The notes beneath the pieces are model-generated. The model was not told the DNA's origin and searched no databases. It was given only the letters and a program-made list of their open reading frames with translations. Source: Planctomycetota bacterium (GTDB lineage Bacteria > Planctomycetota > Planctomycetia > Planctomycetales > Planctomycetaceae). Taken from it: 33,630 nucleotides of DNA. Each line of letters starts with the position of its first letter. Position 1 is the first letter of the stretch. A program made the translations under genes and the position numbers. The stretch lies in NCBI GenBank assembly GCA_030836185.1, contig JAURQH010000063.1, positions 1-33,630 on the forward strand, written 5' to 3'. This document shows, in pieces, positions 1-9,199 of the stretch.

Positions 1-685
1 CTCGGATGGCGTCTTCTGGTCGCTCTTCTCCTAATGCGAGCATGGACCGCGCACTGAAACAGCGGGCAATTTCCCGATATCTTTGAACATCGGGTAAGAG
101 AACGGCAATCAACATATCCTCTTCGTTGACTTTAATGAGGGGGCGATAATAGTGGGGTTGTTTGGTGGCGGCGAGGACTGTACTTAACGGCTTTTCATTG
201 TGAACCAGCCATTGTTTCATTAAGGGGGCTTCGTCTGAGGTCCAAGGGCGTTTCATCGCCAAATCGTATTGCTTTCCCGTGGTGGTATTTTCGTCGAAGT
301 TGAATTCGACTCCGGCTTCTTTTGCGATGACACCAAGACCGACGAGATAGGGACCACCCTCAGCGAAGGGGTCAGTTCCCAGAGCTTCGACGAGTTTTTG
401 GTAAAACTTCGGACTATCGAGAACCTCTTTATCGTTGCCGATGGCTTTCCAATACAAAACCGCCGCGTTTGTCTCTGGAGTAACTTTCTCAGACATCTGT
501 TGGTTGAGATACCCGGCGTAATCGACCAGGCCGTTCTCCATTAGTGGCCCGGTGATGTAGGTGGTCTCTTTCGAGATGCGGAAGGGGAGAGGTTTGTTGG
601 CAGATTCGTTCGGTGTTTCTTGTGCATCGGAAGATGAGGCGAGAATCGAGAAAACGATCAGTAGAGAAGTTATGAGCAGTCGCAT
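1..685 (-). CDS. Secreted protein of unknown function, C-terminus beyond window
   Basis: An open frame runs from ATG at 685 to the left edge without a stop, giving 228 visible residues. It opens with MRLLITSLLIVFSILASSSDA, a typical signal peptide with cleavage likely after SSDA/Q, so the product is probably exported. The mature part starts TPNESANKPLPFRISKETT, then a conserved-looking stretch (YITGPLMENGLVDYAGYLNQ) and a mixed alpha/beta region rich in charged residues. I recognise no catalytic motif. The ribosome site is weak (GGGA about 8 nt upstream), but no other ATG precedes the signal peptide. The style fits the many planctomycete secreted proteins whose N-terminus reads 'this protein and its partners'. 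The coding call is firm; function is unknown. Confidence 0.8.
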   Translation of the reverse strand, partial: MRLLITSLLIVFSILASSSDAQETPNESANKPLPFRISKETTYITGPLMENGLVDYAGYLNQQMSEKVTPETNAAVLYWKAIGNDKEVLDSPKFYQKLVEALGTDPFAEGGPYLVGLGVIAKEAGVEFNFDENTTTGKQYDLAMKRPWTSDEAPLMKQWLVHNEKPLSTVLAATKQPHYYRPLIKVNEEDMLIAVLLPDVQRYREIARCFSARSMLALGEERPEDAIR

Positions 686-1080
686 GCTGAGATCCCGTTT
701 TGGAGATTCTTGGGGTGTGGCAGAAAAGCCTTATCCATGATAACGGAGAATCTCGAGAACAGATCACAAAAAAATGATCTGTTGAGGAAAGCCTTGGCCA
801 GTAACTGCTTGCGCATAAAAACATGCTGAGTTGTTCGGGGGACGATCATCGGATCAAAGACCGGAAGGTGATGTGCGACGTCTCCAGCGGTCGATCAAAC
901 GACCCAAAACTCGCCACCCCGAACGACTCAAGCATGGTGTTGACTAAACTTAGGTCACATTAGGCAAGAGGTCGGGGATTTTCCGGTTTTTTTGGAAAGT
1001 TCCTGCGGGGAAGCGGGGAAACTGCCTCAGGAATTCCTGTCAGCAGCATGAATGAGCATACTCAAATCATTTGTTGGTTG
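686..1080. other. Intergenic region, 395 bp, no gene seen
   Basis: This stretch separates two minus-strand genes. It must hold the promoter of the secreted-protein gene starting at 685 and the 3' end of the giant-gene transcript. I see a 12-bp palindrome CAGGAATTCCTG at 1028-1039 just downstream of the giant gene's stop, but no stem followed by a T-run, so no terminator is called. No convincing -35/-10 pair stands out. Short open frames here have no ribosome site and no protein-like composition. Confidence 0.5.
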
Positions 1081-4000
1081 TTAATTGGCGGAGGAGCGGT
1101 GCTTCTTGAGGTCGCTCAAATAAGTCACCAATCCACACAGCAGCACCAATAATCCGACCAGTATCAACTCCATAGGCAGAATGATGCACAGGAGAATGCC
1201 CAACGCAGAGAGGCCATAGCCGATCTCTCGTGGTGAGCAGTTTGTCCAACGTCCTAAAAGAATGCCGCGAACAAAACCAACAGAGATGCCAATCCAGAGG
1301 ACGATCCACAACAGTCGTCTTCCGCCAGAGAGTGAGTCTTCTGGTTTGATATTGAGCGCCAAGCGTGGTTCACCGCCTACCTTCGAAAATGTGATTGGTT
1401 TGCCGAACGTGGGGACATCAAACTTGAGCGACATGCCCGTTGATTGAGAGGTGCCGGGCAGATCTGTTTGTTGTCCGTTTTCTCCAGCATCAAAACTACC
1501 CTGTTGAAATCCACTGTCCAAATCGGCAACACTCTTTCTTCGATCAGAGAGACCATCCTGATCTCTGAGGCCATTCTGACTCTCGAATGATTGTGTCCTT
1601 CCTGGAATTCCACCACCAAAACCGCCACCACCGCTGCCCGGCGCGGTTTGGACATGTGGAACAGTGGGTTCCAGCATATTGCGTTGTGGTCTACCAAAGG
1701 AAGAGAGGACCGGTTCTCCAAATGGATCGTCGAGTGATTCGATAAAATTTTGCTCGCGTTGGTTCTTTAAATCATTAGTAAACCGATCTCTCTGTTGACT
1801 GCGAGTTTCACCAGATTGTTGATTTCCCGATTGTCGACCAAACGACCCTGATTGGCCTTTGTTCGAGAGCCGTTTCTTGAGTTGTTGCTGTGGCTCTGCC
1901 TGTTGTTTTGCTTTTCCATCAGATTTTGCGGCGGGTGGTTGTGGAGTTTTCTGCAACTCGAACAGTAATTCGACTGATTCGTTGGGCTGTCCATCTCCAT
2001 TTTGATCGATGAATGTATTATTTCCGATCAAGGCACCATTGGACGAACGCAGCACGCCACTCTGTGATTGAGCATCCAGAGTGTCAAAGTTATCGAGGTA
2101 ATAATTGTAGCGATCTTGCTGAATGGCTTGTTGTTGGGTTGCCAGATTTCGTTCCAAACGTTGAGTGTTTTCTTGAAGGACACGCTGCTCCTCTTCGAGT
2201 TTCCCCGAGACGCCCAACGATTTGCCTTTGGAGTAACTGAGATATTTTTCTTCACCACGCTTTTGGGATTCGATGCGACGATTTAATTGCTTCACATTGT
2301 AGAGGAGTTTTTGCTGCACCGCGGCTTCCTCGCCTTCTCCCGCGGACGAAAGCATCAGGTTAATTTCTTTCAGTTGGGTCATCTGTAAATCAACGAGAGC
2401 TTCTATCGATTCTTGAGGGCTGAGATTGGTCCGACCCAAATCATCGACAAGTTTCGCGTCGAGCGATTCTGGCAACCACACTGTCCAAGCGGTTCGAGTG
2501 ACGGGAATACCAAACTGGGCACTCTCGCGAGTGGTCACGACGGAGGGAGCGGGAAGATCGATTTCATCTCCCCATGATTTCAGTCCACGGACAAGATCAC
2601 CTTCAGAAAGACGACCGGCAAGGATGATTTCCACAAAGAACGACAAATCAGATTCACTCGTTTTGGGGAGCGGCAACAAAGTGACAGAGGCTTCTCCCAG
2701 TTTTGTGACGACGGGACGAACAGGCTGTTCCTGAACCAGTGCTGCCAACAGTCTGGCGTTATCAGGAAGCTGAAGTGCGAGAAATTGACGGTTGGAATTT
2801 CTGACCAGGTAAGAAGCTTTCGTCCGCCAACTTCCATCCTGTTCGAGAACAGTGGTGAGTTCGGCGAAGTTGATAATGGCGGCCGCGCCACGTTTTTGTT
2901 CGAAGGAACGAATTTTCCAGGAGGGAGGTGTGTTTTCAGCCCGCACGCGAAACAATTCGGTCGCTTTTTCGACAAGCGTATTTTCGGGATTGATGGGCAG
3001 TTCAGAGGTTTGGATTCGCTCGATGGCTGAATCTTCCTGAGCAGTCAGTTGGAACTGAGACTGATTAATCAATGCCACAAAATGACGTTGCCGATCAAGC
3101 CGTTGAAACTCTTCCTCGTCTTCTCCATGAGGGAATTGTTCGACGGCTAATTGTGGGACCGTCAGGACGCCATCTGCGGGAAGCGGCAATGTCGCAATGG
3201 GACTGACAAAGTAGCCTTTTGATTGAGGTTGTGTCAGAAACAATTTCCAACGAACTCGACCATCATCGGTCAATTCTGAAGAATAGCTTTGCAGGAAAGG
3301 GGCGTCGCTGAAGTCGAGCTTGCCCGCTAATGACTCAGGAGTCGTAAAGACAAATCGATCACTGGTTGCCTGAGACACATCCCATTTAATGGCCAACTGA
3401 TAGATGACGGCAGAATCCGTCACGTTCACAATGGCGACGGTGTCTGCTTTCAGTTGAGGCTTAGTTTTCTCAATGAGAAGTGCCAGGTAGCGGTCGAAGA
3501 TTTGGGTGGCTTCAAAGGCGAAATCGGGGATTCTGTTTTGCAGAGTTAATAGTTCGGCAGGTAAGTCACGAGGATTGATGGCATTCCAGCCATCAATTTC
3601 GTCAATGGAAAGTTGGTCGCTGCCTGTTTCCCAGATTGCCATCTGAGTTTGGTCTTCGCTCATTTCCAATAACGTGGGCAGAATGACTTCTGCCAGTTCG
3701 TCCATTGGTTCTTTGCGTAGATATCCTTTTAGGGCAACTTCCAGTTTCCCAGAGAGCACGCGAGGAAATTCGACAATCAGTAAACGATCATCCTCGGCAG
3801 AAAAGGTTTGATACCAGTCCTGTAATTCGGTGGCTTGAACATCGAGTACGACATAGTTTTCGGGCAACAAAATTGAAATTCGCGACCGGGGGGTGGCTGC
3901 CAGATCAACATGATATTTCGTGGCGACTTCGACACGCGCGGATCGCACGACTAAGCCGTGTCGTGTTTCTGCGGTTGCTGCCGGGTCTTTGCGGATGATT

Positions 4001-7000
4001 GTTAACGGTAACTGGTAATCATTGCGAGCGTAGCGATATGCATATTGAACATTCTCTTTCAAGATTGGTTTGCGATTTGTCGCGGGAAATTGAGCCGACT
4101 CCAATTGAGAGAGAAAATTGAATGTGCCGGGGCGTATCCGCAATTGTTCTTCGGCCAACAATCCGATCAACCCTTTCTCGCCGGTCACTTGGAGTGGGAT
4201 CAAATGCGGATAGTTCAATTCCAGCGGATCATCCCCAAACTCGACCGCTTGAAACATGGTGAAATGAATCTTTGTTTCCGTCTCGACTTTGCGTCTCAAA
4301 AAGATTTTGAGCAGTCGCTTGCCATCCTCTTCGGCAAGCTCCCAACCACCGACATCGAGACCGGTGATCGATTGAAGCTCCCAGTCTTCCGGGAGTTGGA
4401 ACAAAGTTTCTTCGATACTTCCTTGAGGAATCGAATACGCAGCAGATTGGATGAGGCTGAGGCCTGCATCCGTCGCGCTGAGGGCCGAAGTGGTGTCCAC
4501 GTGAACGATTCGGTCGAAGCCAGCTTCTTCCCGAGAAGGTGACCACGACACTGTGATCGTGTCATTCGATGCCAAGGGTAACAAAATTGAATCCTGATCG
4601 TTTTCGCGGACTCTGCGATAAGCCGTGGTGGCACCGTTGACTTGGACTAGTAAATTGTCTGAGGGTAATTTGACTGTCAAACGGCCAATCGTGCTTTGTG
4701 TGAGTGGGAGGGTGAATCGGCCTCCGGCTCCTGTTTGTTGATACGAAAGTCGAAACGTCAGATCGAGAATGTGTTGCCCCTTCGTGGGCAATTCCACGTG
4801 ATAGCCAGAGCTTTTTTTCGTCTGAAAAGGAATCAATGCGACGGGTTCATTGTTCAGAGTTGCTTCTTCCAACGCGACTCGATCCAGAGGAATGATCGCA
4901 GACTCGGCCTGTTCCGAGAACGATTGGAGTACGAATCGAGCCGAGACTTTGATCGCAGCCGCGTCTCCTTCACCGTCAACTTCTGCCAAAAACGCGACCG
5001 ATGAGACAGACGCTTTGGCGGGGAGATCGATCCCGATGGGATTTTCGGGATGTGCGCGATTCCACAACTCCAGGTACTGTTTGCGATTCAAAAAGATCTT
5101 CTCGGCAGCGAGAGGATCTTCGCCCGGCTTATAGGGCACGATGACCGACCAGTCAGTAGGAGGTGCGACAGGAGGACGAACATTTGCAGGCATTACTTTA
5201 GATGGGACCGGCGGTTGTGGTGCCTGATTCGGTGGTGCCGCCTCAATACAGTTTGTGACTGAGAAAGCGAGAAGCAACAATAAAGTCGTGGTGACTGTTT
5301 TTGGTTGACAGCAACTCATCAATCGACAGCAAATCGGCAAGCAACAACACTTCCAGCAACAGCAGACCATCCAGATGGCTGAGGCAAGCAAGCTACCAAT
5401 CACAATCCCATCGAGGACGAATAATCCGTAAGCGGGCCAGAAAGGCATGAGCGCGAGCGGGATGGTGAGCGTTAACACATGCAGCATCAATCGACGTGCC
5501 AGCGGACGTTTACGCAGGACATAAAAAATAATCAGGGTGAGCGATATCACAAACGCAGTCAGTCCACTGGCCGATTGACGCCGCAAATATCTGATGCTTA
5601 AGGGTGACTCCGAAAAATCAGTTTGAGTGCCGTGGTATGAAAAGTCTGAGACCCGATGATCGTCGGGAATCTGTAAGGCCACATCGACAGAGAGACGGGC
5701 TCCGGTCGGCTTTTTTTCATCCTCTCGCGAAGGATTCTCTATTTGTGCTGTCTCGGCTTTATCTTCTGCCGGCGAGGCAAGTTGAGGCATTGATTGGAGG
5801 GGGGTAGTTGGAGGTGCTGCCGGTTTAGCGTTACCCGATTCAAACTGACTTAATTCGTTTCTTAAAGGAGTCTGCATTAACTCGTTGAGCGATTCTCGGG
5901 TTGCTTCCTCGGCGACTGATTCCATCTCGCTCATGGGTTCGTCATTGATGCCAAATTCCACATTCGTACCTGCGCTGAAATCTGCTCCCCCATATCCTTC
6001 CGCTTCGCCACCATATTCTGCACTCGCGGGTGCACCATAATCGTCATCAATATCGACTAAAGCCATTGAAGCCTCACGAGCCGATTGAAAGCTGGGTGAA
6101 ATTAATGCAATCATGGTGACGCCAATGAACAGAAAGAGCCCCAGAAAAAGTAGAATTGCTCCTAAACCACGCGAACGAGCATTGACGATAAACCAGACCA
6201 CTCCAAACATTCCCAACGCGGTGACTAACACCCCCAGGACGCGGAAAAAATTCACGCGGGCAAAGGAACCCATCATGCGAGTCACCAAACTGTCTGCCTC
6301 GAATCGATGCTCGGCTTGAAAAATTCCCGTCGATTCCACGAACTCCAAACTCTCGGGGGAATAGACGGACCAATTGGAGACGAGAACTTCCACCGCTTGC
6401 GGCTTGCCGTCCACTTCGACAGATAATTCTGGTGGCGATTGTTTCAGTAGCCCTGATCGCGACAGAGCTTCTGATTGAGAGAGGTAGACCATTTTCAAAA
6501 CGCGACTTGCTCCTGCGTTTGATGAGTTCACCAGAGGAATCAGATGATGATCGTTCATGCCGCGAACTTCGATCGGTTCTCCATCAAGTGTCGCGGACCA
6601 AAGGTTCGAGTTCTCGGGAAGTTTGACGAGGAGATTTTGTACGCCGGCCGCGGAGAAAATGATCACCGCTTCGTGCTGCCAAGTCCCCGACTCGCTGAGA
6701 ATCGAGGTGATCGACATTTCCTCGGCTATCGCCAAAGGAACAACAGTACGATCAAATCGAACAGATGATAACTCGATGGAGTATTCGGGAGTGACATACT
6801 GATAGGCGGCAACGATTCGTTCTTGAGGCTGATAGGCAATATTCGAGACCGGAATTTCTCCCGGATCGACTTCTCGTAAAGGAGTGGCCGTTAAACTGGC
6901 AGGCTTCACCGTCAAGTTTTGTTCGGGCCCCGCTTCAATGGCGATGTAGCCGTATTGACGTTCCGCGTCATTCAACAACAACCGAGGCGTGAAAACCGAA

Positions 7001-9189
7001 CTCTCTTCTTCGTCTAATGTTTCCATGGTTTGCACGTAAACGGAAATGGTGCCGTAGAGCCTGCGATCAAATGTCAGTCTCCAGATAATTTCTCCCGCGT
7101 TAGATTCTGAAGGAACCTGCTCGACGATGCGTTGCGCTCCACCAAACGTGACAAATCGGACATTTTTGCCCGCCGACTCGGGAAGCTGAAAGGAGAGTTC
7201 GCGAACGCCAGAGCCTTCGACCGTCACGTCGGCTTGCAGGTAGGAGCGAAGGGCGCGCGGATCTTTGCGAATGAGTGAAAGCATTCTACCCGAGAGATGC
7301 GTGGGGCGTCTTCGAACGCTAAAAATACCGGTGAATTCCGTGTCCTGATATTCAAACGTCAGGCGTTTCTCATTGTTGTCCAGTAAAACACGATTCAAAC
7401 TGAAGAGTTCCACGTCGCGAACTTCAAAATCGGAATGAGAAGCGAGAAAGTAACGCCCGTCGAAAAGATTGACTTGCGGTAATGTCAATTGCGGCAATTC
7501 AATTTCCGTCGCGTCTTCATCCGGGTCGATGGTGGGAGGCCAGGCATCGAGGTCTTGAACGGCAATCAATCCCGCTTTCAGTTCTTGCCCAGGCATTAAA
7601 GGTTGAGCAAGTTTCACTCGTAGCTGTCTGGTTCCGGCGGCTTCCGAATTGTCTTCCCATTCTTGCGGTTGACCATTCAAAGTTAATGCCGTCGGTAGCC
7701 ATTCTGCGGGAAGTTCAATCTGCAATTCAAACAAGGGCGCATATCGACAGGCCAACGTGATGTCGGCTTGATACTGAATCGATTCGTATTGGAGTTCGAG
7801 CAGGTTTTGAATATTGGCAATGAGTTCACGATCTCGTGTTCTCATCAATAATTCGAGCGTGAAATCCTGCCGATAAAATTCAAACACTTGTGGACTGACG
7901 CGATCAGGAATTTCAGCGACAAACTTCGGCATCTGTTCACGAGCAAACAATTTGGCACGTCTCAGTCCGTCTTGTGCCACGAATTGCAATCTGACGGCAG
8001 CTGGGTGAGTAATAATGACGTGTCCGACATGAGAATCGACGTTTTTGATGTTTAGTTGAGGAACCGGCCATTCTTCATCGGGCGGCATTGAAAGGACACC
8101 GCGTAATTCAATCGTCTGAGCCCCCGTCATGGGTTGACGATAATTGAGTGTCAGTAAAATTTGATCTTCGTCGTCCGGGTCTTCGTTCATTTCCCAAGAA
8201 TCGAGACCGCCTGAAATCACATCGGCGATTTCTAATTCCACCGGGACGCTCAAGAAGATTTGATTGAGTGATTGCCCGTAGAGTTGTAGCCGAGTGAGAG
8301 ACCGCCAGCGAATCTCTCCCGGAACGGTGTCGACACCGATCAAGGAATTTGCGAAGACCAGTGAATCCGTGGTCGCTTCCTTCTTACGATCAGTGATTTG
8401 CAGCATCAGCTTGTTTGCATTGCCAACTGGGAAGGAGTAGACGGCTTCTTCTTCAACGACAGCGGGACGCTCAAGAGTTCGGCCCGAGAGAATCAAATGC
8501 TTCCCGGCAGGAATCGTGATTGACATTGTCGCTGCCGGGCCTGACGGGAGATTGAAAGACGCGAGTTGATCGCTCCCCATCGCAGCCAGTCGAGAGACCA
8601 GTCGCAAAGTGAGTTGTGATTTTCCGGTTTTGTTATGGAAAAAACGAAGTTGTCCTTGGTCGTCCCGACCAATATTTGCGGGGGCCTCTCCGAGTGTGGC
8701 TTCTTCGATGGTGATGTTATTGAAAAATAACGGAATGGATTGCCAACCTTTTGTAAATTGGCGGAGATCGAGACGGGCCGTCACCAGCAATGAGTGATCT
8801 TCAACGGTCGCCTCGTATTCAATTCCCGTAAGCACCAGATCGGCCGATCCCTTGGGACCTGCAGTCTGATTCTCTTTTGCCAGCGTCCACAGAGCGTTGA
8901 ATTCTTCATTGTCCAGCAGGACGCCTTGTTTATCGCGATGCAGAACCGATTGAAACTGATCAATCGGAACATAAACACGATTGGGGCTTTCGGGAAGCGT
9001 TTGAGCATTGGTCGAAGCAGAACACAACGCCGTGATGAGCAAGATGCCAATCATCTGCAAGAAAGCTCGTGGCGGTCGTTTATGATTTGCTGTTGTCTGT
9101 TGAGGCATTTTCTGGATTCCACGTCTCGTGAAATAGTCATCCTTGTCCGACAGACTCTGTCGAACAACCGAATCAGGTTGGTCGTACAT
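1081..9189 (-). CDS. Giant exported membrane-anchored protein, two fused paralogous modules (2702 aa)
   Basis: Function is unknown. Residues 1-65 hold a basic N-terminus and a signal-like hydrophobic stretch (FLQMIGILLITALCSAS); an alternative start is Met28 at 9108. Module 1 (about 70-970) is mostly predicted beta strand. Two TM helices follow (about 976-1031), then a low-complexity linker rich in Ala, Glu and Pro, then more TM segments (about 1200-1273). Next comes a loop with ten cysteines in 19 residues (1276-1294), and a second signal-like segment (TTTLLLLLAFSVTNCIEAA). Module 2 (about 1320-2260) restarts with the module-1 pattern (VIVPYKPG; compare RVYVPIDQF). Then come a coiled coil (about 2265-2376), a DxNxDG loop at 2395-2400, a Gln/Gly-rich linker and two or three C-terminal TM helices (2623-2695). 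It begins one base inside the stop of the upstream paralogue, with AAAAGGA 6 nt before ATG. It may be a cell-envelope scaffold; that is inference. Confidence 0.85.
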   Translation of the reverse strand: MYDQPDSVVRQSLSDKDDYFTRRGIQKMPQQTTANHKRPPRAFLQMIGILLITALCSASTNAQTLPESPNRVYVPIDQFQSVLHRDKQGVLLDNEEFNALWTLAKENQTAGPKGSADLVLTGIEYEATVEDHSLLVTARLDLRQFTKGWQSIPLFFNNITIEEATLGEAPANIGRDDQGQLRFFHNKTGKSQLTLRLVSRLAAMGSDQLASFNLPSGPAATMSITIPAGKHLILSGRTLERPAVVEEEAVYSFPVGNANKLMLQITDRKKEATTDSLVFANSLIGVDTVPGEIRWRSLTRLQLYGQSLNQIFLSVPVELEIADVISGGLDSWEMNEDPDDEDQILLTLNYRQPMTGAQTIELRGVLSMPPDEEWPVPQLNIKNVDSHVGHVIITHPAAVRLQFVAQDGLRRAKLFAREQMPKFVAEIPDRVSPQVFEFYRQDFTLELLMRTRDRELIANIQNLLELQYESIQYQADITLACRYAPLFELQIELPAEWLPTALTLNGQPQEWEDNSEAAGTRQLRVKLAQPLMPGQELKAGLIAVQDLDAWPPTIDPDEDATEIELPQLTLPQVNLFDGRYFLASHSDFEVRDVELFSLNRVLLDNNEKRLTFEYQDTEFTGIFSVRRRPTHLSGRMLSLIRKDPRALRSYLQADVTVEGSGVRELSFQLPESAGKNVRFVTFGGAQRIVEQVPSESNAGEIIWRLTFDRRLYGTISVYVQTMETLDEEESSVFTPRLLLNDAERQYGYIAIEAGPEQNLTVKPASLTATPLREVDPGEIPVSNIAYQPQERIVAAYQYVTPEYSIELSSVRFDRTVVPLAIAEEMSITSILSESGTWQHEAVIIFSAAGVQNLLVKLPENSNLWSATLDGEPIEVRGMNDHHLIPLVNSSNAGASRVLKMVYLSQSEALSRSGLLKQSPPELSVEVDGKPQAVEVLVSNWSVYSPESLEFVESTGIFQAEHRFEADSLVTRMMGSFARVNFFRVLGVLVTALGMFGVVWFIVNARSRGLGAILLFLGLFLFIGVTMIALISPSFQSAREASMALVDIDDDYGAPASAEYGGEAEGYGGADFSAGTNVEFGINDEPMSEMESVAEEATRESLNELMQTPLRNELSQFESGNAKPAAPPTTPLQSMPQLASPAEDKAETAQIENPSREDEKKPTGARLSVDVALQIPDDHRVSDFSYHGTQTDFSESPLSIRYLRRQSASGLTAFVISLTLIIFYVLRKRPLARRLMLHVLTLTIPLALMPFWPAYGLFVLDGIVIGSLLASAIWMVCCCWKCCCLPICCRLMSCCQPKTVTTTLLLLLAFSVTNCIEAAPPNQAPQPPVPSKVMPANVRPPVAPPTDWSVIVPYKPGEDPLAAEKIFLNRKQYLELWNRAHPENPIGIDLPAKASVSSVAFLAEVDGEGDAAAIKVSARFVLQSFSEQAESAIIPLDRVALEEATLNNEPVALIPFQTKKSSGYHVELPTKGQHILDLTFRLSYQQTGAGGRFTLPLTQSTIGRLTVKLPSDNLLVQVNGATTAYRRVRENDQDSILLPLASNDTITVSWSPSREEAGFDRIVHVDTTSALSATDAGLSLIQSAAYSIPQGSIEETLFQLPEDWELQSITGLDVGGWELAEEDGKRLLKIFLRRKVETETKIHFTMFQAVEFGDDPLELNYPHLIPLQVTGEKGLIGLLAEEQLRIRPGTFNFLSQLESAQFPATNRKPILKENVQYAYRYARNDYQLPLTIIRKDPAATAETRHGLVVRSARVEVATKYHVDLAATPRSRISILLPENYVVLDVQATELQDWYQTFSAEDDRLLIVEFPRVLSGKLEVALKGYLRKEPMDELAEVILPTLLEMSEDQTQMAIWETGSDQLSIDEIDGWNAINPRDLPAELLTLQNRIPDFAFEATQIFDRYLALLIEKTKPQLKADTVAIVNVTDSAVIYQLAIKWDVSQATSDRFVFTTPESLAGKLDFSDAPFLQSYSSELTDDGRVRWKLFLTQPQSKGYFVSPIATLPLPADGVLTVPQLAVEQFPHGEDEEEFQRLDRQRHFVALINQSQFQLTAQEDSAIERIQTSELPINPENTLVEKATELFRVRAENTPPSWKIRSFEQKRGAAAIINFAELTTVLEQDGSWRTKASYLVRNSNRQFLALQLPDNARLLAALVQEQPVRPVVTKLGEASVTLLPLPKTSESDLSFFVEIILAGRLSEGDLVRGLKSWGDEIDLPAPSVVTTRESAQFGIPVTRTAWTVWLPESLDAKLVDDLGRTNLSPQESIEALVDLQMTQLKEINLMLSSAGEGEEAAVQQKLLYNVKQLNRRIESQKRGEEKYLSYSKGKSLGVSGKLEEEQRVLQENTQRLERNLATQQQAIQQDRYNYYLDNFDTLDAQSQSGVLRSSNGALIGNNTFIDQNGDGQPNESVELLFELQKTPQPPAAKSDGKAKQQAEPQQQLKKRLSNKGQSGSFGRQSGNQQSGETRSQQRDRFTNDLKNQREQNFIESLDDPFGEPVLSSFGRPQRNMLEPTVPHVQTAPGSGGGGFGGGIPGRTQSFESQNGLRDQDGLSDRRKSVADLDSGFQQGSFDAGENGQQTDLPGTSQSTGMSLKFDVPTFGKPITFSKVGGEPRLALNIKPEDSLSGGRRLLWIVLWIGISVGFVRGILLGRWTNCSPREIGYGLSALGILLCIILPMELILVGLLVLLCGLVTYLSDLKKHRSSAN

Positions 9190-9199
9190 TATGAGTCCT
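9187..9199 (-). promoter_or_regulatory. Overlapping stop/start (TAATG) with ribosome binding site between the two giant genes
   Basis: On the minus strand the 1118-aa gene ends in TAA whose last A is the first base of the ATG of the 2702-aa gene. AAGGA lies 6 nt before that ATG, inside the end of the upstream gene. This arrangement predicts translational coupling. The 11-mer AGGACTCATAA here recurs in front of the upstream gene (12549-12559), where it is not coding. Confidence 0.75.

Noticed and set aside
489-824. Minus-strand open frame of 111 codons
   Set aside because: It overlaps the well-supported secreted-protein gene in another frame and lacks a ribosome site.
961-1020. Possible terminator around TTTCC...GGAAA after the giant gene
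   Set aside because: The T/A-run lies in the loop, not after the stem; it is not a Rho-independent terminator.
4495-4810. CACGTG motifs with partial parS flanks (near 4497 and 4795; also 22287, 28735, 30508)
   Set aside because: Each has only one acceptable half-site at best, unlike the six sites near parB.
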